From assembly GCA_008933805.1 (NCBI GenBank), contig WBUH01000013.1:1-64000 (forward strand): a DNA stretch of 64,000 nt. The letters are read 5' to 3'. The notes beneath the pieces are model-generated. The model saw only the letters and a list, made by a program, of their open reading frames with translations. It did no database searches and was not told where the DNA came from. The stretch comes from Bacteroidota bacterium (lineage in GTDB: Bacteria > Bacteroidota > Bacteroidia > UBA8524). A program made the position numbers and the translations under genes. Shown one piece after another: positions 33,880 to 44,400 of this stretch. Each line of letters begins with the position of its first letter. Within the stretch, counting starts at the first letter, position 1.

Positions 33880-34506
33880 ATGCAAACAGGAGACATAAAA
33901 GACTATGCCCGCATAGCAGGCTGGTCAATACTTTCAGTAATAAAATTTGCCGTAGTTGGTTTAGCCGTCAATTGGATATACGGCGTAATAAAAGTAGGCT
34001 GGTACATTAAACTGTTCGAAACCGGCGGCTGGCACATTGCCCTTTCAGCACTAATGGTAGTGTTATTGTTTGCTGCTTTCCCGGCAATTTACTTTTACTT
34101 AGGTTACCTAAGCGGTATGGGTCTGGCCATTAGTAAGGCTATCGAAAAAAACCAAGGATTTCTTACCGGAATATTAGGCAAAGTAGCCCACAGCAAATTA
34201 GGCTTGTTAGTTACAGACAAAGGCTCATCCATTGCCGCAAGTTCAGGCGAGTTGAGGTTGGTACGTTTTATCGTAAAACTATCAGGCTACAAAACCGAAT
34301 GGGAGCAACTGATACAGGTAAATAAACAAGGTACCGACGAAGAAAAAACTGCCGCTATAGATAATTTGGTTGAAAAAATTGTGACCCGATTACCTGAAAA
34401 CATATCAGATAAATTCATCTTCAGTTTACGCAATATCCTGCTGATAAACCTGATTATAGGCATTGGGATAGAAATACTATCGCATTACTACCCCGCTGCC
34501 GTTTAG
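33880..34506 (+). CDS. membrane protein of unknown function
   Basis: 208 residues with three helices in the first half (about 12-34, 50-75 and a re-entrant stretch IYFYLGYLSGMGLA) and one near the C-terminus (ILLINLIIGIGIEILSHYY). A soluble helical loop lies in between, with EEKTAAIDNLVEKIVTRLPE. No family recognised. It is convergent with the 34510 gene, with a gap of three bases. Confidence 0.65.
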   Translation: MQTGDIKDYARIAGWSILSVIKFAVVGLAVNWIYGVIKVGWYIKLFETGGWHIALSALMVVLLFAAFPAIYFYLGYLSGMGLAISKAIEKNQGFLTGILGKVAHSKLGLLVTDKGSSIAASSGELRLVRFIVKLSGYKTEWEQLIQVNKQGTDEEKTAAIDNLVEKIVTRLPENISDKFIFSLRNILLINLIIGIGIEILSHYYPAAV

Positions 34507-34509
34507 TAT

Positions 34510-35160
34510 TTAGTTCAGACTCCAGCCTAAACAAATAGAAAAGTATTCGTTTTTAATATCATTGCTACCCATTACCGTTTTAGCAATACTGCTTAAGCCT
34601 TGGCTCATGCGAAACTCTAACGAGTACAAACCCGCGGCTGAGGTTTCTACCTCAACACCAGCACCATATACCAAAGCGGTTTCCATCACCTTCAAGCCAT
34701 TTATCTTTTGTCCGCTCATATCCTTGTTAGTGCTGTTTTTATAATCAATATCATAAGCACCACTCAGGTTAAAGTTAAAACTGGGGCCGCCAAAAATCTT
34801 ACCGTAAAATCCTTTAGCCCCGTAACGCAGTTTTGCCATCACAGGCACTTCTGCATACAGTAAGCGGTATGTTTCTTCATAATCCTCATCAGGATTAAAA
34901 ATGTTGCCTTGCAAAGTTCCGGTAGCACTGGTTCCTTTTGAAACCACCAAACCATTTACCGTTAGTCCAAAATAATTGGTAAACTGATAAGTGCCGGCCA
35001 CTCCTCCTCCTATCATTAGGAGATTAGATTGATTTGCCAACGATGAACTGTTAAAAGATGCCTGCCCTATACCGAACAAGCCGCCGTAATAGAATCCCTT
35101 TTGTGCTTTCAGCCCAAGGCTTAAACACAATACCGCAAATGCTGCTACTATATTTCTCAT
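34510..35160 (-). CDS. outer-membrane beta-barrel protein (PorT/OprF-like family)
   Basis: 216 residues from ATG 35160; the longer frame to 35244 lacks a signal. The signal peptide MRNIVAAFAVLCLSLGLKAQ is followed by an eight-stranded beta-barrel pattern (FYYGGLFGIGQASF, GGGVAGTYQFTNYFGLTVN, EVPVMAKLRYGAKGFYGKI, ending SICLGWSLN with aromatic tail). This resembles the general outer-membrane beta-barrel family of Bacteroidota. No specific function can be given. It is divergent from clpP1, 200 bases apart. Confidence 0.78.
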   Translation of the reverse strand: MRNIVAAFAVLCLSLGLKAQKGFYYGGLFGIGQASFNSSSLANQSNLLMIGGGVAGTYQFTNYFGLTVNGLVVSKGTSATGTLQGNIFNPDEDYEETYRLLYAEVPVMAKLRYGAKGFYGKIFGGPSFNFNLSGAYDIDYKNSTNKDMSGQKINGLKVMETALVYGAGVEVETSAAGLYSLEFRMSQGLSSIAKTVMGSNDIKNEYFSICLGWSLN

Positions 35161-35359
35161 ACGTTTTTCAGGTATTGGTATATCATAAATATACGAATTT
35201 TTTTTGAATTCAGGTTTGTTACATTGCTCTGCCATTTGCAGCAATTCATCGCCAATAAGTGTCGATTAATAGAAACCAGCCTGCCAATTTTACCGTTTTG
35301 CACAGTTGGTTTTTTTTTTGTTGATTACACTTTGAAAAATCACCCTTAAAAATAATAAT

Positions 35360-36031
35360 ATGGATTTTGGTAAAGAGTTCCGCAAGTATGCCACCAAACA
35401 TAGGGGCATCAACAGTTTGCATACCGACAAGTATATAAATTCGGTTGAAAACATGACCCGAACAGTAATTGAAGAACGTCCTGTAAACTTTCGCGAGATT
35501 GACGTTTTCTCACGTTTGATGGCCGATAGGATTGTGTTTTTGGGAACTGGTATCGACGATTATATAGCAAACATAATTATCGCCCAATTCCTGTTTTTGG
35601 AATCTATGGATGCGAAACGCGACATACAAATGTACGTGAACAGCCCGGGCGGTTCGGTATACGCAGGATTAGGCATTTATGATACAATGCAGTTTATAAA
35701 ACCTGATGTAGCCACTATTTGTACAGGTATGGCGGCCAGCATGGGCGCTGTATTGTTGTGCGCAGGCGCAGCAGGCAAACGCAGCGGATTGGAACACAGC
35801 CGTGTGATGATACACCAACCAATGGGCGGTGCACAAGGCCAAGAGAGCGATATTGAGATTACTGCCCGCGAGATTAAAAAATTGAAAAAAGAGCTGTACG
35901 ATATTATTGCCAACCACAGTGGACAACCCTTTGATAAGGTTGAAAAAGATGCTGACCGCGATTACTGGATGATTGCAGGCGAAGCAAAACAATATGGTAT
36001 GATTGACGAGGTGCTTACCCGCAAACGCTAA
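35360..36031 (+). CDS. clpP: ATP-dependent Clp protease proteolytic subunit, ClpP1
   Basis: 223 residues. It is a serine peptidase with catalytic Ser127 (MAASMGAVLL), His152 (MIHQPMGG) and an Asp near 199-201 (DADRDYWM). The N-terminal RPVNFREIDVFSRLMADRIVF and NSPGGSVYAG stretches are typical. ClpP forms a double heptamer fed by ClpX. An almost same-size paralogue follows after 28 bases, so the two form one unit. Confidence 0.95.
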   Translation: MDFGKEFRKYATKHRGINSLHTDKYINSVENMTRTVIEERPVNFREIDVFSRLMADRIVFLGTGIDDYIANIIIAQFLFLESMDAKRDIQMYVNSPGGSVYAGLGIYDTMQFIKPDVATICTGMAASMGAVLLCAGAAGKRSGLEHSRVMIHQPMGGAQGQESDIEITAREIKKLKKELYDIIANHSGQPFDKVEKDADRDYWMIAGEAKQYGMIDEVLTRKR

Positions 36032-36059
36032 ACAATTAATTTATCTAAACATTAAAACT

Positions 36060-36728
36060 ATGGATCTTGGCAAAGAATTTAATAAGTATGCTACCAAGCA
36101 TTTGGGCATAAGCAGCTTAAGCACTCACCGCTTCACTAGTTCTATACAGAACATGACGCGCACGGTGATTGAGGAACGTCCTGTAAACTTCCGTGAGATT
36201 GACGTTTTCTCTCGCTTGATGGCTGATAGAATTGTGTTTTTGGGTACTGAAGTGGATGATGAAATTGCAAACATTATTGTAGCCCAATTTCTGTTCCTTG
36301 AGTCTATGGACCCAAAACGCGATATACAAATGTACATCAACAGCCCCGGAGGCTCAGTATTTGCAGGTTTAGGCATTTACGACACTATGCAATTTATTAA
36401 ACCCGATGTTGCTACTATTTGCACAGGCATGGCAGCCAGCTTTGGTGCTGTATTACTATGTGCCGGAGCAGCTGGCAAGCGTAGTGCGTTACGCCATAGC
36501 AGAGTAATGATTCACCAACCTCACGGTGGTGCACAAGGTCAGCAAAGTGATATTGAAATAACTGCAAACCTTTATAGGAAACTAAAAGGTGAATTGTACG
36601 AAATCATTTCACGCCACTCGGGCCAAACCGTTGAAAAAGTTGAAGCCGACGGCGACCGTGATTACTGGATGAAGGCCGATGAAGCCAAAGAATACGGTAT
36701 GATTGACGAGGTACTCGTTAACAAATAA
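36060..36728 (+). CDS. clpP: ATP-dependent Clp protease proteolytic subunit, ClpP2
   Basis: 222 residues, from ATG 36060 rather than the upstream in-frame codon at 36003. It is colinear with ClpP1 and roughly three quarters identical by eye. Triad: Ser in MAASFGAVLL, His in MIHQPHGG, Asp in DGDRDYWM, so both copies look active. Next to the nucleophile Met is replaced by Phe, and after the His motif Met by His. The product may form its own tetradecamer or a mixed ClpP1/ClpP2 one. Confidence 0.95.
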   Translation: MDLGKEFNKYATKHLGISSLSTHRFTSSIQNMTRTVIEERPVNFREIDVFSRLMADRIVFLGTEVDDEIANIIVAQFLFLESMDPKRDIQMYINSPGGSVFAGLGIYDTMQFIKPDVATICTGMAASFGAVLLCAGAAGKRSALRHSRVMIHQPHGGAQGQQSDIEITANLYRKLKGELYEIISRHSGQTVEKVEADGDRDYWMKADEAKEYGMIDEVLVNK

Positions 36729-36748
36729 TAATTCTCCCGTTATAACTC

Positions 36749-36779
36749 AAAAAAGGCAGGAAAACCACCTGCCTTTTTT
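36749..36779 (+). terminator. terminator between clpP2 and clpX
   Basis: The stem GGCAGG / CCTGCC, prolonged by A6/T6, with a 7-base loop and a T run. It separates clpX transcription from the clpP pair. Confidence 0.9.
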
Positions 36780-36902
36780 GTTGTTGTAATACTGGCTCAA
36801 ATACCATAAATTCATATTAAATTTGTAGTTGAAAACGGAGCTTTTACAACTACCCACATTTAGGAACTGCTTTTGCAGTAAAGCTCACTAAAGTCACACT
36901 TC

Positions 36903-38162
36903 TTGAAAAACAAAAAAGATACCACCTACTGTTCATTTTGCGGTCGCCCGGCAAGCGAAGCCGCCCTACTAGTCTCTGGCCAGGAAGCACAAATTTGTGA
37001 TGCCTGTATTGTTGAAGCCGGAAGCATTGTAGAGCAACAACTGGGCTTTACTCCCAAAACTGAAGAGAAAAAGGATAAAAAGGAAAAGAGCGCATTTAGC
37101 AAAACATCTAAAAGCCTTCTTACTCCTGCTGAAATAAAGCAACACCTTGACGAATACGTTATCGGACAAGACGAAGCCAAGAAAGTACTGTCGGTAGCGG
37201 TGTATAACCACTACAAACGCATTAACAGCAAGGTTAATGACAACGGTGTTGAGCTTGAAAAATCAAATATATTGTTGGTAGGTGAAACAGGTACAGGTAA
37301 AACCTTGCTTGCCCGCACCCTTGCCAAAGTGCTTGACGTTCCTTTCTGCATAGCTGACGCTACGGTATTTACCGAAGCCGGTTATGTGGGAGAAGATGTA
37401 GAAAGCACTATATCGCGCTTGTTACAAGCTGCCGATTATAATGTAGAAGCTGCACAACGCGGTATTATATACATTGATGAAATTGATAAAATAAGCCGCA
37501 AAGGCGACAACCCTTCCATCACTCGTGATGTGAGCGGTGAAGGTGTGCAACAAGGTTTATTAAAGTTGCTTGAAGGCACTGTAGCCAACATACCCCCACA
37601 AGGTGGACGTAAGCACCCTGAACAAAAGTTTTTGCAGGTAGATACCAGCAACATTTTATTTATTTGCGGAGGTGCTTTTGAAGGCATACAATCCATCATC
37701 AGCCGCCGTATTGATACACAGGCAATCGGGTTTAAGTCAAAAGGTGATGAGGCTGAAAACGACCAAAATAACCTGCTTAAATACGTTGCGCCAGCTGATT
37801 TAAAAAGCTACGGTCTTATTCCTGAAATCATTGGCCGCTTGCCCGTACTAACGTTCTTAAATCCGTTAGACAAGCCAGCATTGAAACGTATTTTGTTGGA
37901 GCCTAAGAATGCTTTGGTAAAACAATATGAAAAACTGTTTGAAATTGAAGGTGCCAGCTTGATTTTTGAACCAGAGGTAATCGATTATATTGTTGACAAG
38001 GCTTACGATTACAAAGTAGGCGCTCGTGGCTTACGTTCAATTTGTGAAGCAATTATGCTGGATTGGATGTACGATGCCCCATCTAAAAAACTGAAAGAAA
38101 TTACAGTTGATTTAGAATACGCCAAAGCTAAACTTGAGAAGCTAAACCTAAAAGCTGCTTAA
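36903..38162 (+). CDS. clpX: ATP-dependent Clp protease ATP-binding subunit ClpX
   Basis: 419 residues. The start is TTG at 36903; an in-frame TAA at 36879 excludes anything longer and no ATG precedes the zinc finger. Zinc-binding cysteines are 10, 13, 32 and 35. Walker A is GETGTGKT (127-134), Walker B IIYIDEID (188-195), and QAIGFKSKG contains the IGF loop that docks ClpX on ClpP. It unfolds substrates and feeds them to ClpP. It is separated from clpP2 by a terminator. Confidence 0.97.
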   Translation: MKNKKDTTYCSFCGRPASEAALLVSGQEAQICDACIVEAGSIVEQQLGFTPKTEEKKDKKEKSAFSKTSKSLLTPAEIKQHLDEYVIGQDEAKKVLSVAVYNHYKRINSKVNDNGVELEKSNILLVGETGTGKTLLARTLAKVLDVPFCIADATVFTEAGYVGEDVESTISRLLQAADYNVEAAQRGIIYIDEIDKISRKGDNPSITRDVSGEGVQQGLLKLLEGTVANIPPQGGRKHPEQKFLQVDTSNILFICGGAFEGIQSIISRRIDTQAIGFKSKGDEAENDQNNLLKYVAPADLKSYGLIPEIIGRLPVLTFLNPLDKPALKRILLEPKNALVKQYEKLFEIEGASLIFEPEVIDYIVDKAYDYKVGARGLRSICEAIMLDWMYDAPSKKLKEITVDLEYAKAKLEKLNLKAA

Positions 38163-38702
38163 TTCTCTCCATTTTCCTGTAAGCCAAGCATTTGGCTATC
38201 AACATTATTTTGTTCTTGCTAACAATACAAGGCAACGCAGTTGTGCATTAAATATTGTGCACATCGGTTGCCAGAATATAAAATTCATATATATTTGAAT
38301 CAGTTCAAGTAGAAAAGTTACTCTTTCGTATTAGGCAGGCTCTTAGCATTATTTTGCAGTGCGCTAAACAATACTAATGAGGCCTTTGTAAATGATGGTT
38401 TATATTTTGGCAGTATTCCATTGATCTTTAAATAACTCCCCTTAACAAAGCATTTGTTTGTTGCATTTTTCAGACTGCAGCACCGCAATATTCTTTTGCC
38501 TGAATTACGTTGTATGGTAATAACCAGCCGGAGATAAGGTTTGGGGTGGGTTGTTTTGACTTGACGCTGACGTTTATTATAAATTAACTATATAAATAAC
38601 TATAAACCGACTATGATTATTAGTGCGCTACCCGTTAAAAGATTGTATTTAGGCATAGCTACCATAAGTATTGACTGAAGTAATAAATAATTATAACTAC
38701 GA
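38163..38702. other. 540-base intergenic region, nothing recognised
   Basis: Stops are frequent in all frames. It contains short inverted stretches such as GCATTAAATATTGTGC but no convincing terminator, RNA fold or exact TTG/TAnnTTTG pair that I can defend. It is less AT-rich at its centre (38490-38570), which could be decayed coding sequence. Confidence 0.4.
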
Positions 38703-39674
38703 ATGAAGGCCCGGCTGCTTGAGGCTTGTACGCCGCAGGAACTTGATGCTTTTTATAATTCGACATTATTTAGGGACTACATTTCCAGTACCTATGATTA
38801 CTTACCGCTGAATATTGAATACAAAAAAGAGTATTGCGGTGGAGAAGGCGATTATAAGAACACTTCAGTAATAATATTTGAAGGCGATGAACCCATTGTC
38901 TCACTTATTTCTTACTCAATAGGAACTCTATTTTCTTTTTTTAACGAACCGGTAACCATAATTAGCTCCGTTTTTGAAAATCGTGATAAGGAGGCAAGGG
39001 CTTTATCGCTACTTTTTAGTACGCTAAAAGAAATTGCCAAAAAAAATAACTACACGTCCATTTTATTTAGCAACAATACCCATTTACTGTCTACCTTTTT
39101 TAGCAAGCTAACTCAAACAGATTTGAGGTTTGAGGCCTACTTAGACCTTACTGAGTCAAAAGAAATCATTAAATCAAGCGTACGAAAAAGCTATAAATCG
39201 CTTATCAATTGGAGTGAAAAAAACATGATTACTGAGGTTGTTTCGCATGACAACCCCAGCTATGAAAAGTTTATGAGCTTCAGGGATTTCCACCGCCATG
39301 TATCAGGCCGTATTACGCGCAGCGACAAAACGTGGGAACTGCAATACGAATCGTTACTGAATAATCAAGCCTACTTAATGTTGGGCTACTATAATAATAA
39401 ATTGGCGTCGGGTACACTGGTAACGCATGGCAAAAAAACTGCGTATTATTGTGTAGGTGTATATGACCGCGAATTGATGGCCGCTGATGTAGGATTGGCT
39501 CACAACAATTTGTTGCAAACCATGTATCATGCAAAGGATATCGGGCTAAAAGAGTTTAATTTAGGGAATTTGCCTCTTAACAACACTGATGCTAAAGAGG
39601 CAAATATTTTTTATTTTAAAACCGGGTTTACAAAGTTTATGCGCACCCATACCATATTTACAGCTACTTTTTAA
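38703..39674 (+). CDS. FemAB/GNAT-like acyl- or aminoacyltransferase
   Basis: 323 residues, soluble. The C-terminal ~150 residues (VRKSYKSLINWSEKN, ASGTLVTHGKKTAYYCVGVYDREL, NNLLQTMYHAKDIGLKEFNLG) match the FemAB-like/GNAT-type fold used to add amino acids or acyl groups to glycans, lipids or peptidoglycan; the ending FYFKTGFTKFMRT is typical. The substrate is unknown. It overlaps nothing and is followed after two bases by a methyltransferase, so the two probably act together on one surface or small-molecule product. Confidence 0.65.
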   Translation: MKARLLEACTPQELDAFYNSTLFRDYISSTYDYLPLNIEYKKEYCGGEGDYKNTSVIIFEGDEPIVSLISYSIGTLFSFFNEPVTIISSVFENRDKEARALSLLFSTLKEIAKKNNYTSILFSNNTHLLSTFFSKLTQTDLRFEAYLDLTESKEIIKSSVRKSYKSLINWSEKNMITEVVSHDNPSYEKFMSFRDFHRHVSGRITRSDKTWELQYESLLNNQAYLMLGYYNNKLASGTLVTHGKKTAYYCVGVYDRELMAADVGLAHNNLLQTMYHAKDIGLKEFNLGNLPLNNTDAKEANIFYFKTGFTKFMRTHTIFTATF

Positions 39675-39676
39675 AC

Positions 39677-40393
39677 ATGGAAAATACAATTTCGAGTACA
39701 CAACAATGGTATGAGAAATCATACACGCAAGCTGGTTTTAAGGCACAACGCTTATACCCTAACGAAGAACTGCTGCGCTTTATGGGACGTAATTTTTTTA
39801 AAATCCCATTTAACGAACGTAAAAACATAAAAATTCTTGAAGCTGGTTGCGGCTCATGCAGTAATTTGTGGATGATTGGCAAGGAAAACTTTGCCGCATA
39901 CGGAATTGATTTGAGTGCTGCATCTATTGAATTGGGCAAACAAATGCTGGACAAATGGGGTTCATCTGCTAAACTTACCGTTGGCTCAATGACTGAAATG
40001 CCCTACGAAGCCAACTATTTTGATGCGGTTGTAGATGTTTTCTCAAGCAATTGCCTAGCCGTTGCTGATTTTGAAAACTTTCTTGCACATGTGTCCAGAG
40101 TATTGAAAACCGGCGGAAAAGTATTCAGCTATACCCCATCAGCAACATCAGAAGCATTCACTAACTATGCGCCTGCTGAAAAGATTGACGATTATACAAT
40201 TACAGGTATTTACAGAGAAACTGCCCCATACCACGGGAATTACTACCCCTTTAGGTTTGAAACCCCTGAACACCTTACTACATTGTACAATAAACACGGA
40301 CTTGAAATAACTGCTATGGAACTGATAACACGCACCTATAACAATATGGGCGAGCCTTTCCAGCAGATTTCACTGGAAGCCGTTAAGAAATAA
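39677..40393 (+). CDS. class I SAM-dependent methyltransferase
   Basis: 238 residues. The SAM-binding loop is ILEAGCGSCSNLWMIG (about residues 54-69), the acidic strand end YGIDLSAASIELG, and post-motif FDAVVDVFSSNCL. This is the small-molecule type of class I methyltransferase. The substrate is unknown. It lies 2 bases after the FemAB-like gene and is convergent with the PorP/SprF gene, 5 bases apart. Confidence 0.85.
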   Translation: MENTISSTQQWYEKSYTQAGFKAQRLYPNEELLRFMGRNFFKIPFNERKNIKILEAGCGSCSNLWMIGKENFAAYGIDLSAASIELGKQMLDKWGSSAKLTVGSMTEMPYEANYFDAVVDVFSSNCLAVADFENFLAHVSRVLKTGGKVFSYTPSATSEAFTNYAPAEKIDDYTITGIYRETAPYHGNYYPFRFETPEHLTTLYNKHGLEITAMELITRTYNNMGEPFQQISLEAVKK

Positions 40394-40398
40394 ACCGT

Positions 40399-41490
40399 TT
40401 AGAATATTTTAGGAACGCCCTTGCCTTGGTAATCGCAAATGTTTTTGTTGAGCCCTGCAAGGTCGTTTCTGCATTTGCTTAAATTGAAGAGAATGATGTT
40501 TATCTCGTGGGTGAAGAAATTACCGCTAGATACCCCTTTAAAGTTCGTATCAAAGCTATAAGTCATCCGTAATGAGGTTTCTTTTGACAAGTCAAACTCA
40601 TACCCCGCAAAAAACACTACCGCATCGGTTTGTTTGAAATAGTAGTTAACGGGATTTATACGGTACGATGCGCCGCCAAACACCTTACGGTTAAGATACA
40701 TAGCATTGATATCAAACACCTTGTGATTGCTCAACTGCAAGTTTTGCCCCAAATAACGGAACCCGGGAATAATGTAGTTATACTTACTCAACGGGATTAA
40801 AACGCCGCCGTGTACAGTTAGTTTTTTAGGCATAATCCCATTTACCAAAAGTCCTTCCTGCGGCTTAAAAATATGGTGTATGGCCGCACCCAAGTGCATA
40901 CTCATATCCATGCGTTTGCTAATGTATAAACGTTGGCGCCACAAAAATCCTGCGGCAAAATCAACATTATTTACAGGCTTAATATCAGGGTTCACCTGTG
41001 CCGATTTAGGTAAAACAACCCCCATTACAGGGTCAAGCTGGTCGCCAAACACCAACTTATCCCAATCAATACTTCGGCTGATGAATGTGGTTTGCAGGGC
41101 AAAACTAATAGCCCCCGCAGTATGATCTTTACGCCTGCGTGAAAAACTAAACGGGTTGTGTACAGCAAACACAAAGCCGCCCTCAGTAGATTTAAGCCTG
41201 CCATCACCCTCGGTATTACTCATAGCAACCAAACCCAACCCAATACGCGGAAACGCACAAGGCTTAAAATCATAAGTAGCCGTAGTGGTTACATAATGAC
41301 GGGGCAAGGTACGCCACATATTACGGTGGGTAAGTGCCACGCGATGCCCTTCATCCACACCAACAAAGGCAGGGTTCAAGTAAACGCGATTATTAAATAT
41401 CTGCGAAAACGCAGGGTCTTGCCCGTAAGCAAATCCCCCAAGTAATACTCCTATAAACAGTATATAAAACCTTTTCACCTTATTAATCAA
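40399..41490 (-). CDS. PorP/SprF family T9SS outer-membrane protein
   Basis: 363 residues. Signal peptide 1-23 (ending FAYGQ), then DPAFSQIFNNRVYLNPAFVGVDEGHRVALTHRNMW, the hallmark opening of PorP/SprF proteins, and a beta-barrel to the end. In Flavobacterium johnsoniae SprF is required to deliver the giant adhesin SprB to the surface, and genes of this family usually sit next to their large partner, as here. The start is TTG at 41490, overlapping the TGA of the giant gene by 4 bases; a GTG at 41478 is an alternative. Coupled translation is likely. Confidence 0.92.
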   Translation of the reverse strand: MINKVKRFYILFIGVLLGGFAYGQDPAFSQIFNNRVYLNPAFVGVDEGHRVALTHRNMWRTLPRHYVTTTATYDFKPCAFPRIGLGLVAMSNTEGDGRLKSTEGGFVFAVHNPFSFSRRRKDHTAGAISFALQTTFISRSIDWDKLVFGDQLDPVMGVVLPKSAQVNPDIKPVNNVDFAAGFLWRQRLYISKRMDMSMHLGAAIHHIFKPQEGLLVNGIMPKKLTVHGGVLIPLSKYNYIIPGFRYLGQNLQLSNHKVFDINAMYLNRKVFGGASYRINPVNYYFKQTDAVVFFAGYEFDLSKETSLRMTYSFDTNFKGVSSGNFFTHEINIILFNLSKCRNDLAGLNKNICDYQGKGVPKIF

Positions 41491-44400
41491 CGTATCAGCG
41501 TTACTGTACCCTCCCTATGGTACTTACCGTTAGGGCCTTTTTGACCGGGCCAAATTGAACCATCCAAAAATTCTGCTTCTGCCTTCCACACATACACATC
41601 CTGCGGACAGGGTGCTCCATCGGTAAATCCATCCCAGCCCACAGCAGGCTTAGTATCAATCAAATCAGTGGTTTCCCACAGCAATTTACCCCATGCATCG
41701 TAAATACCCAACCGGTATGTTTTTAATGATATACCTACCGGTAAGAACGTGCGAACATCGGGCCCACCCGCACCCGGAGTGAAGGCATTGGGCACAAACA
41801 ATCCTTTAAAGAATGGTAACTCAATAAAGGTTTGTGCGGTATCGCGGCAACCGTCAATAGTGGTAATGTATTGTGTAATTAAATAATTACCTGTAAACGT
41901 GTACCTGTGTGTAGGACTGGGCTGTGTGCTGGTATTACCGTCGCCAAAATCCCACAAATAAGTATTGGCATTTACCGATTGGTCTATAAAGGTTGCTTCT
42001 CCGTAGTTGGGTGAGTTACTGTTGGCAAAAGTATAGGTAAACGCCGCCGAAGGAACCGGATAAACAGTTACCCCCGTACCTACAAATACTGAATCAGAAC
42101 AAGCACCTCCACTGGTTACTTTCAGCTTCACAGGGAATGTACCTGCTGTGGTATAAGTATGTGCCGGGTTTTGTTGGGTAGATGTATTACCATCGCCAAA
42201 ATCCCACAAATAGGTAGTGGCAAATTGTGAGTTTGAACTAAAATTCACCTCCACTGGCGGACACCCGTCAGCTGTATCAAGGCTGGCTGTGGGAATAGGT
42301 CTGCGGAATACTTCAAACACGGCACTGGCAGTATCTTGACAGCCAAACTGGTTGTTTGCCCTAAGAACGGTGGTATAAGTACCAAAATTGGTATACGTTA
42401 CCGACGGGTTGGTATTTGCTGAGGTAAGGGTATTTCCAAAATCCCAGAAATAGCCTGTTGCTCCTGTTGAGCCATTGGTAAAGTTGACCACCGAAGGCAC
42501 ATCGCAGAAGGTGCTGGTTTGTGTAAACGCAGCCACAGGGACAGGATGCACCTGTATCAAGCGGTCGGTAGAATCTTCGCAACCTCTTGCGTTACGCACA
42601 ATCATGCGTGCCGTATAAACCCCTGTTGTAGTATAGGTATGAGTTGGGTTAATTACCGACGAGCCGTTGCCATCGCCAAACTTCCACGTTACAAATACTG
42701 AACCCGCGCTGCCATCGCTAAAGTTTACCCTATGTGGCGGGCAGCCTTGTGTGCTGTCAGCCGTTAATACGGGCACCGGTGGAGCATGAATGGTAATTGT
42801 ATCCTGGAACTGGTTGGTGCAGCCGTTAATCGCCGATACAACAAACAATCGCACGGTATAGGTACCCGAATTGGGGTAACTGTACACAGGGTTGTTCAAT
42901 ACCGATGTATCACCGTTGCCAAAATCCCAACGGAAACCTGATATGTTAGTGGCTTGGCTTTGGAACTGTATGCCCTGCCCCTTACACTGGGTAGAAGGCA
43001 CTTTGGTAAATGAAACCGCAGGCGGAGGCAAAACAGTAACGGTTAATTGGCTGGTATCTTGGGTACAATTATTTGCAATAAACTGTCTTACAATGTATGT
43101 ACCGGGTGTATTAAAGGTATGCGAAGGATTACGGTTAGCCGATGTATTACCATCACCGAAATCGTAACTTAAACTGGTTGCACCTACCGAGAAATCGGTT
43201 ACTTGAATGGTATGCGGTACGCAACCCACCAAACTATCAATACCAAAGAATGAACGGGCATTTTTAGGTTGTACAGTTACACGGCGTGATACAGTATCAA
43301 ATCCGCACTTATTCTCAACACGCAGTCTTATCGTGAATGTACGTATTACCGAATCAGTAGTATAGGTGTGTGGTGGCGGGTTTTGTGCCGTACTGGTATC
43401 ACCGTCGCCGAAATCCCAATAATACCTGTCGGGGAATGCCGTACTGGTATTGGTTATGGTAAATGTTTTAGGTGTACACCCGTTGTTTACATCTGTACCA
43501 AAGTTTGCCAGCGGTTTGGGGAATACACGCACAAGGCGAGTAACCAAACGGGTAGCACAAATATTGGTAGCACGCAAAGCAACGGTGTAAGCTGTATCAG
43601 CCAACAAGCTCTGCGGATAGGTAACAGGGGGTGGGGTAAATTGGGTGCTGGTAGTACCGTTTCCAAAATCCCAATCGTAGCTGGTAAACTCACCCGTACT
43701 GTTGTTTACAAAGTTCACTTGCAACGGAGCACAGCCTGTATCAGGCAAGGTAACCAATGCAGGGTTTGGCGGGCCTATGATGTGCACAATCATGGCAGCT
43801 GAATCTTCGCAACCATACACCGTTCTTGCCACTAATACTACACGGTAATAGCCGGGAGTAGTGTAATTATTGCGCCCTACCGAACCTGTAGATGTTTTAC
43901 CGTCGCCGTAGTTCCAAACGTAGGTAGATGCGCCCACCGTACTGTTGTTATAGAATACATCGCGGTTAATACACTCTAACGTATCACCACTAAAGGCAAC
44001 TATTGGCAATGGATGCACAGTAACAGGTTTAATAACACTATCACGGCAACCCCTGTCAGAGGTTACTATCAGTTTAGAAGTATAATTTCCGTTAGACGAA
44101 TACAAGTTGCGGGGATGCTGCGAAGTGGAGCCATTACCATCTCCAAACGTCCATACCCAGTTGGTTAATGTACCCAATGCCACTGTTGACGAATCGGTGA
44201 AACGTGAACTGTCGCGGAAGCAAGCAGTAGTTACACCAAAGTTAGCCACTGGCTTGGGATGGATAACAATAGGTTTGGCAATGGTATCGCGGCAACCCCT
44301 ATCCGTCACTACAATCTGCGTAACGTTATAAGTGCCAAAATTAAAATACGTATGTGCAGGATTTTGTGTTGATGAACCGTTGCCATCCCCAAATGCCCAG

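Noticed and set aside
36003-36059. Longer ClpP2 start
   Set aside because: It overlaps the end of clpP1; the ATG at 36060 aligns exactly with the ClpP1 N-terminus (MDFGKEF / MDLGKEF).
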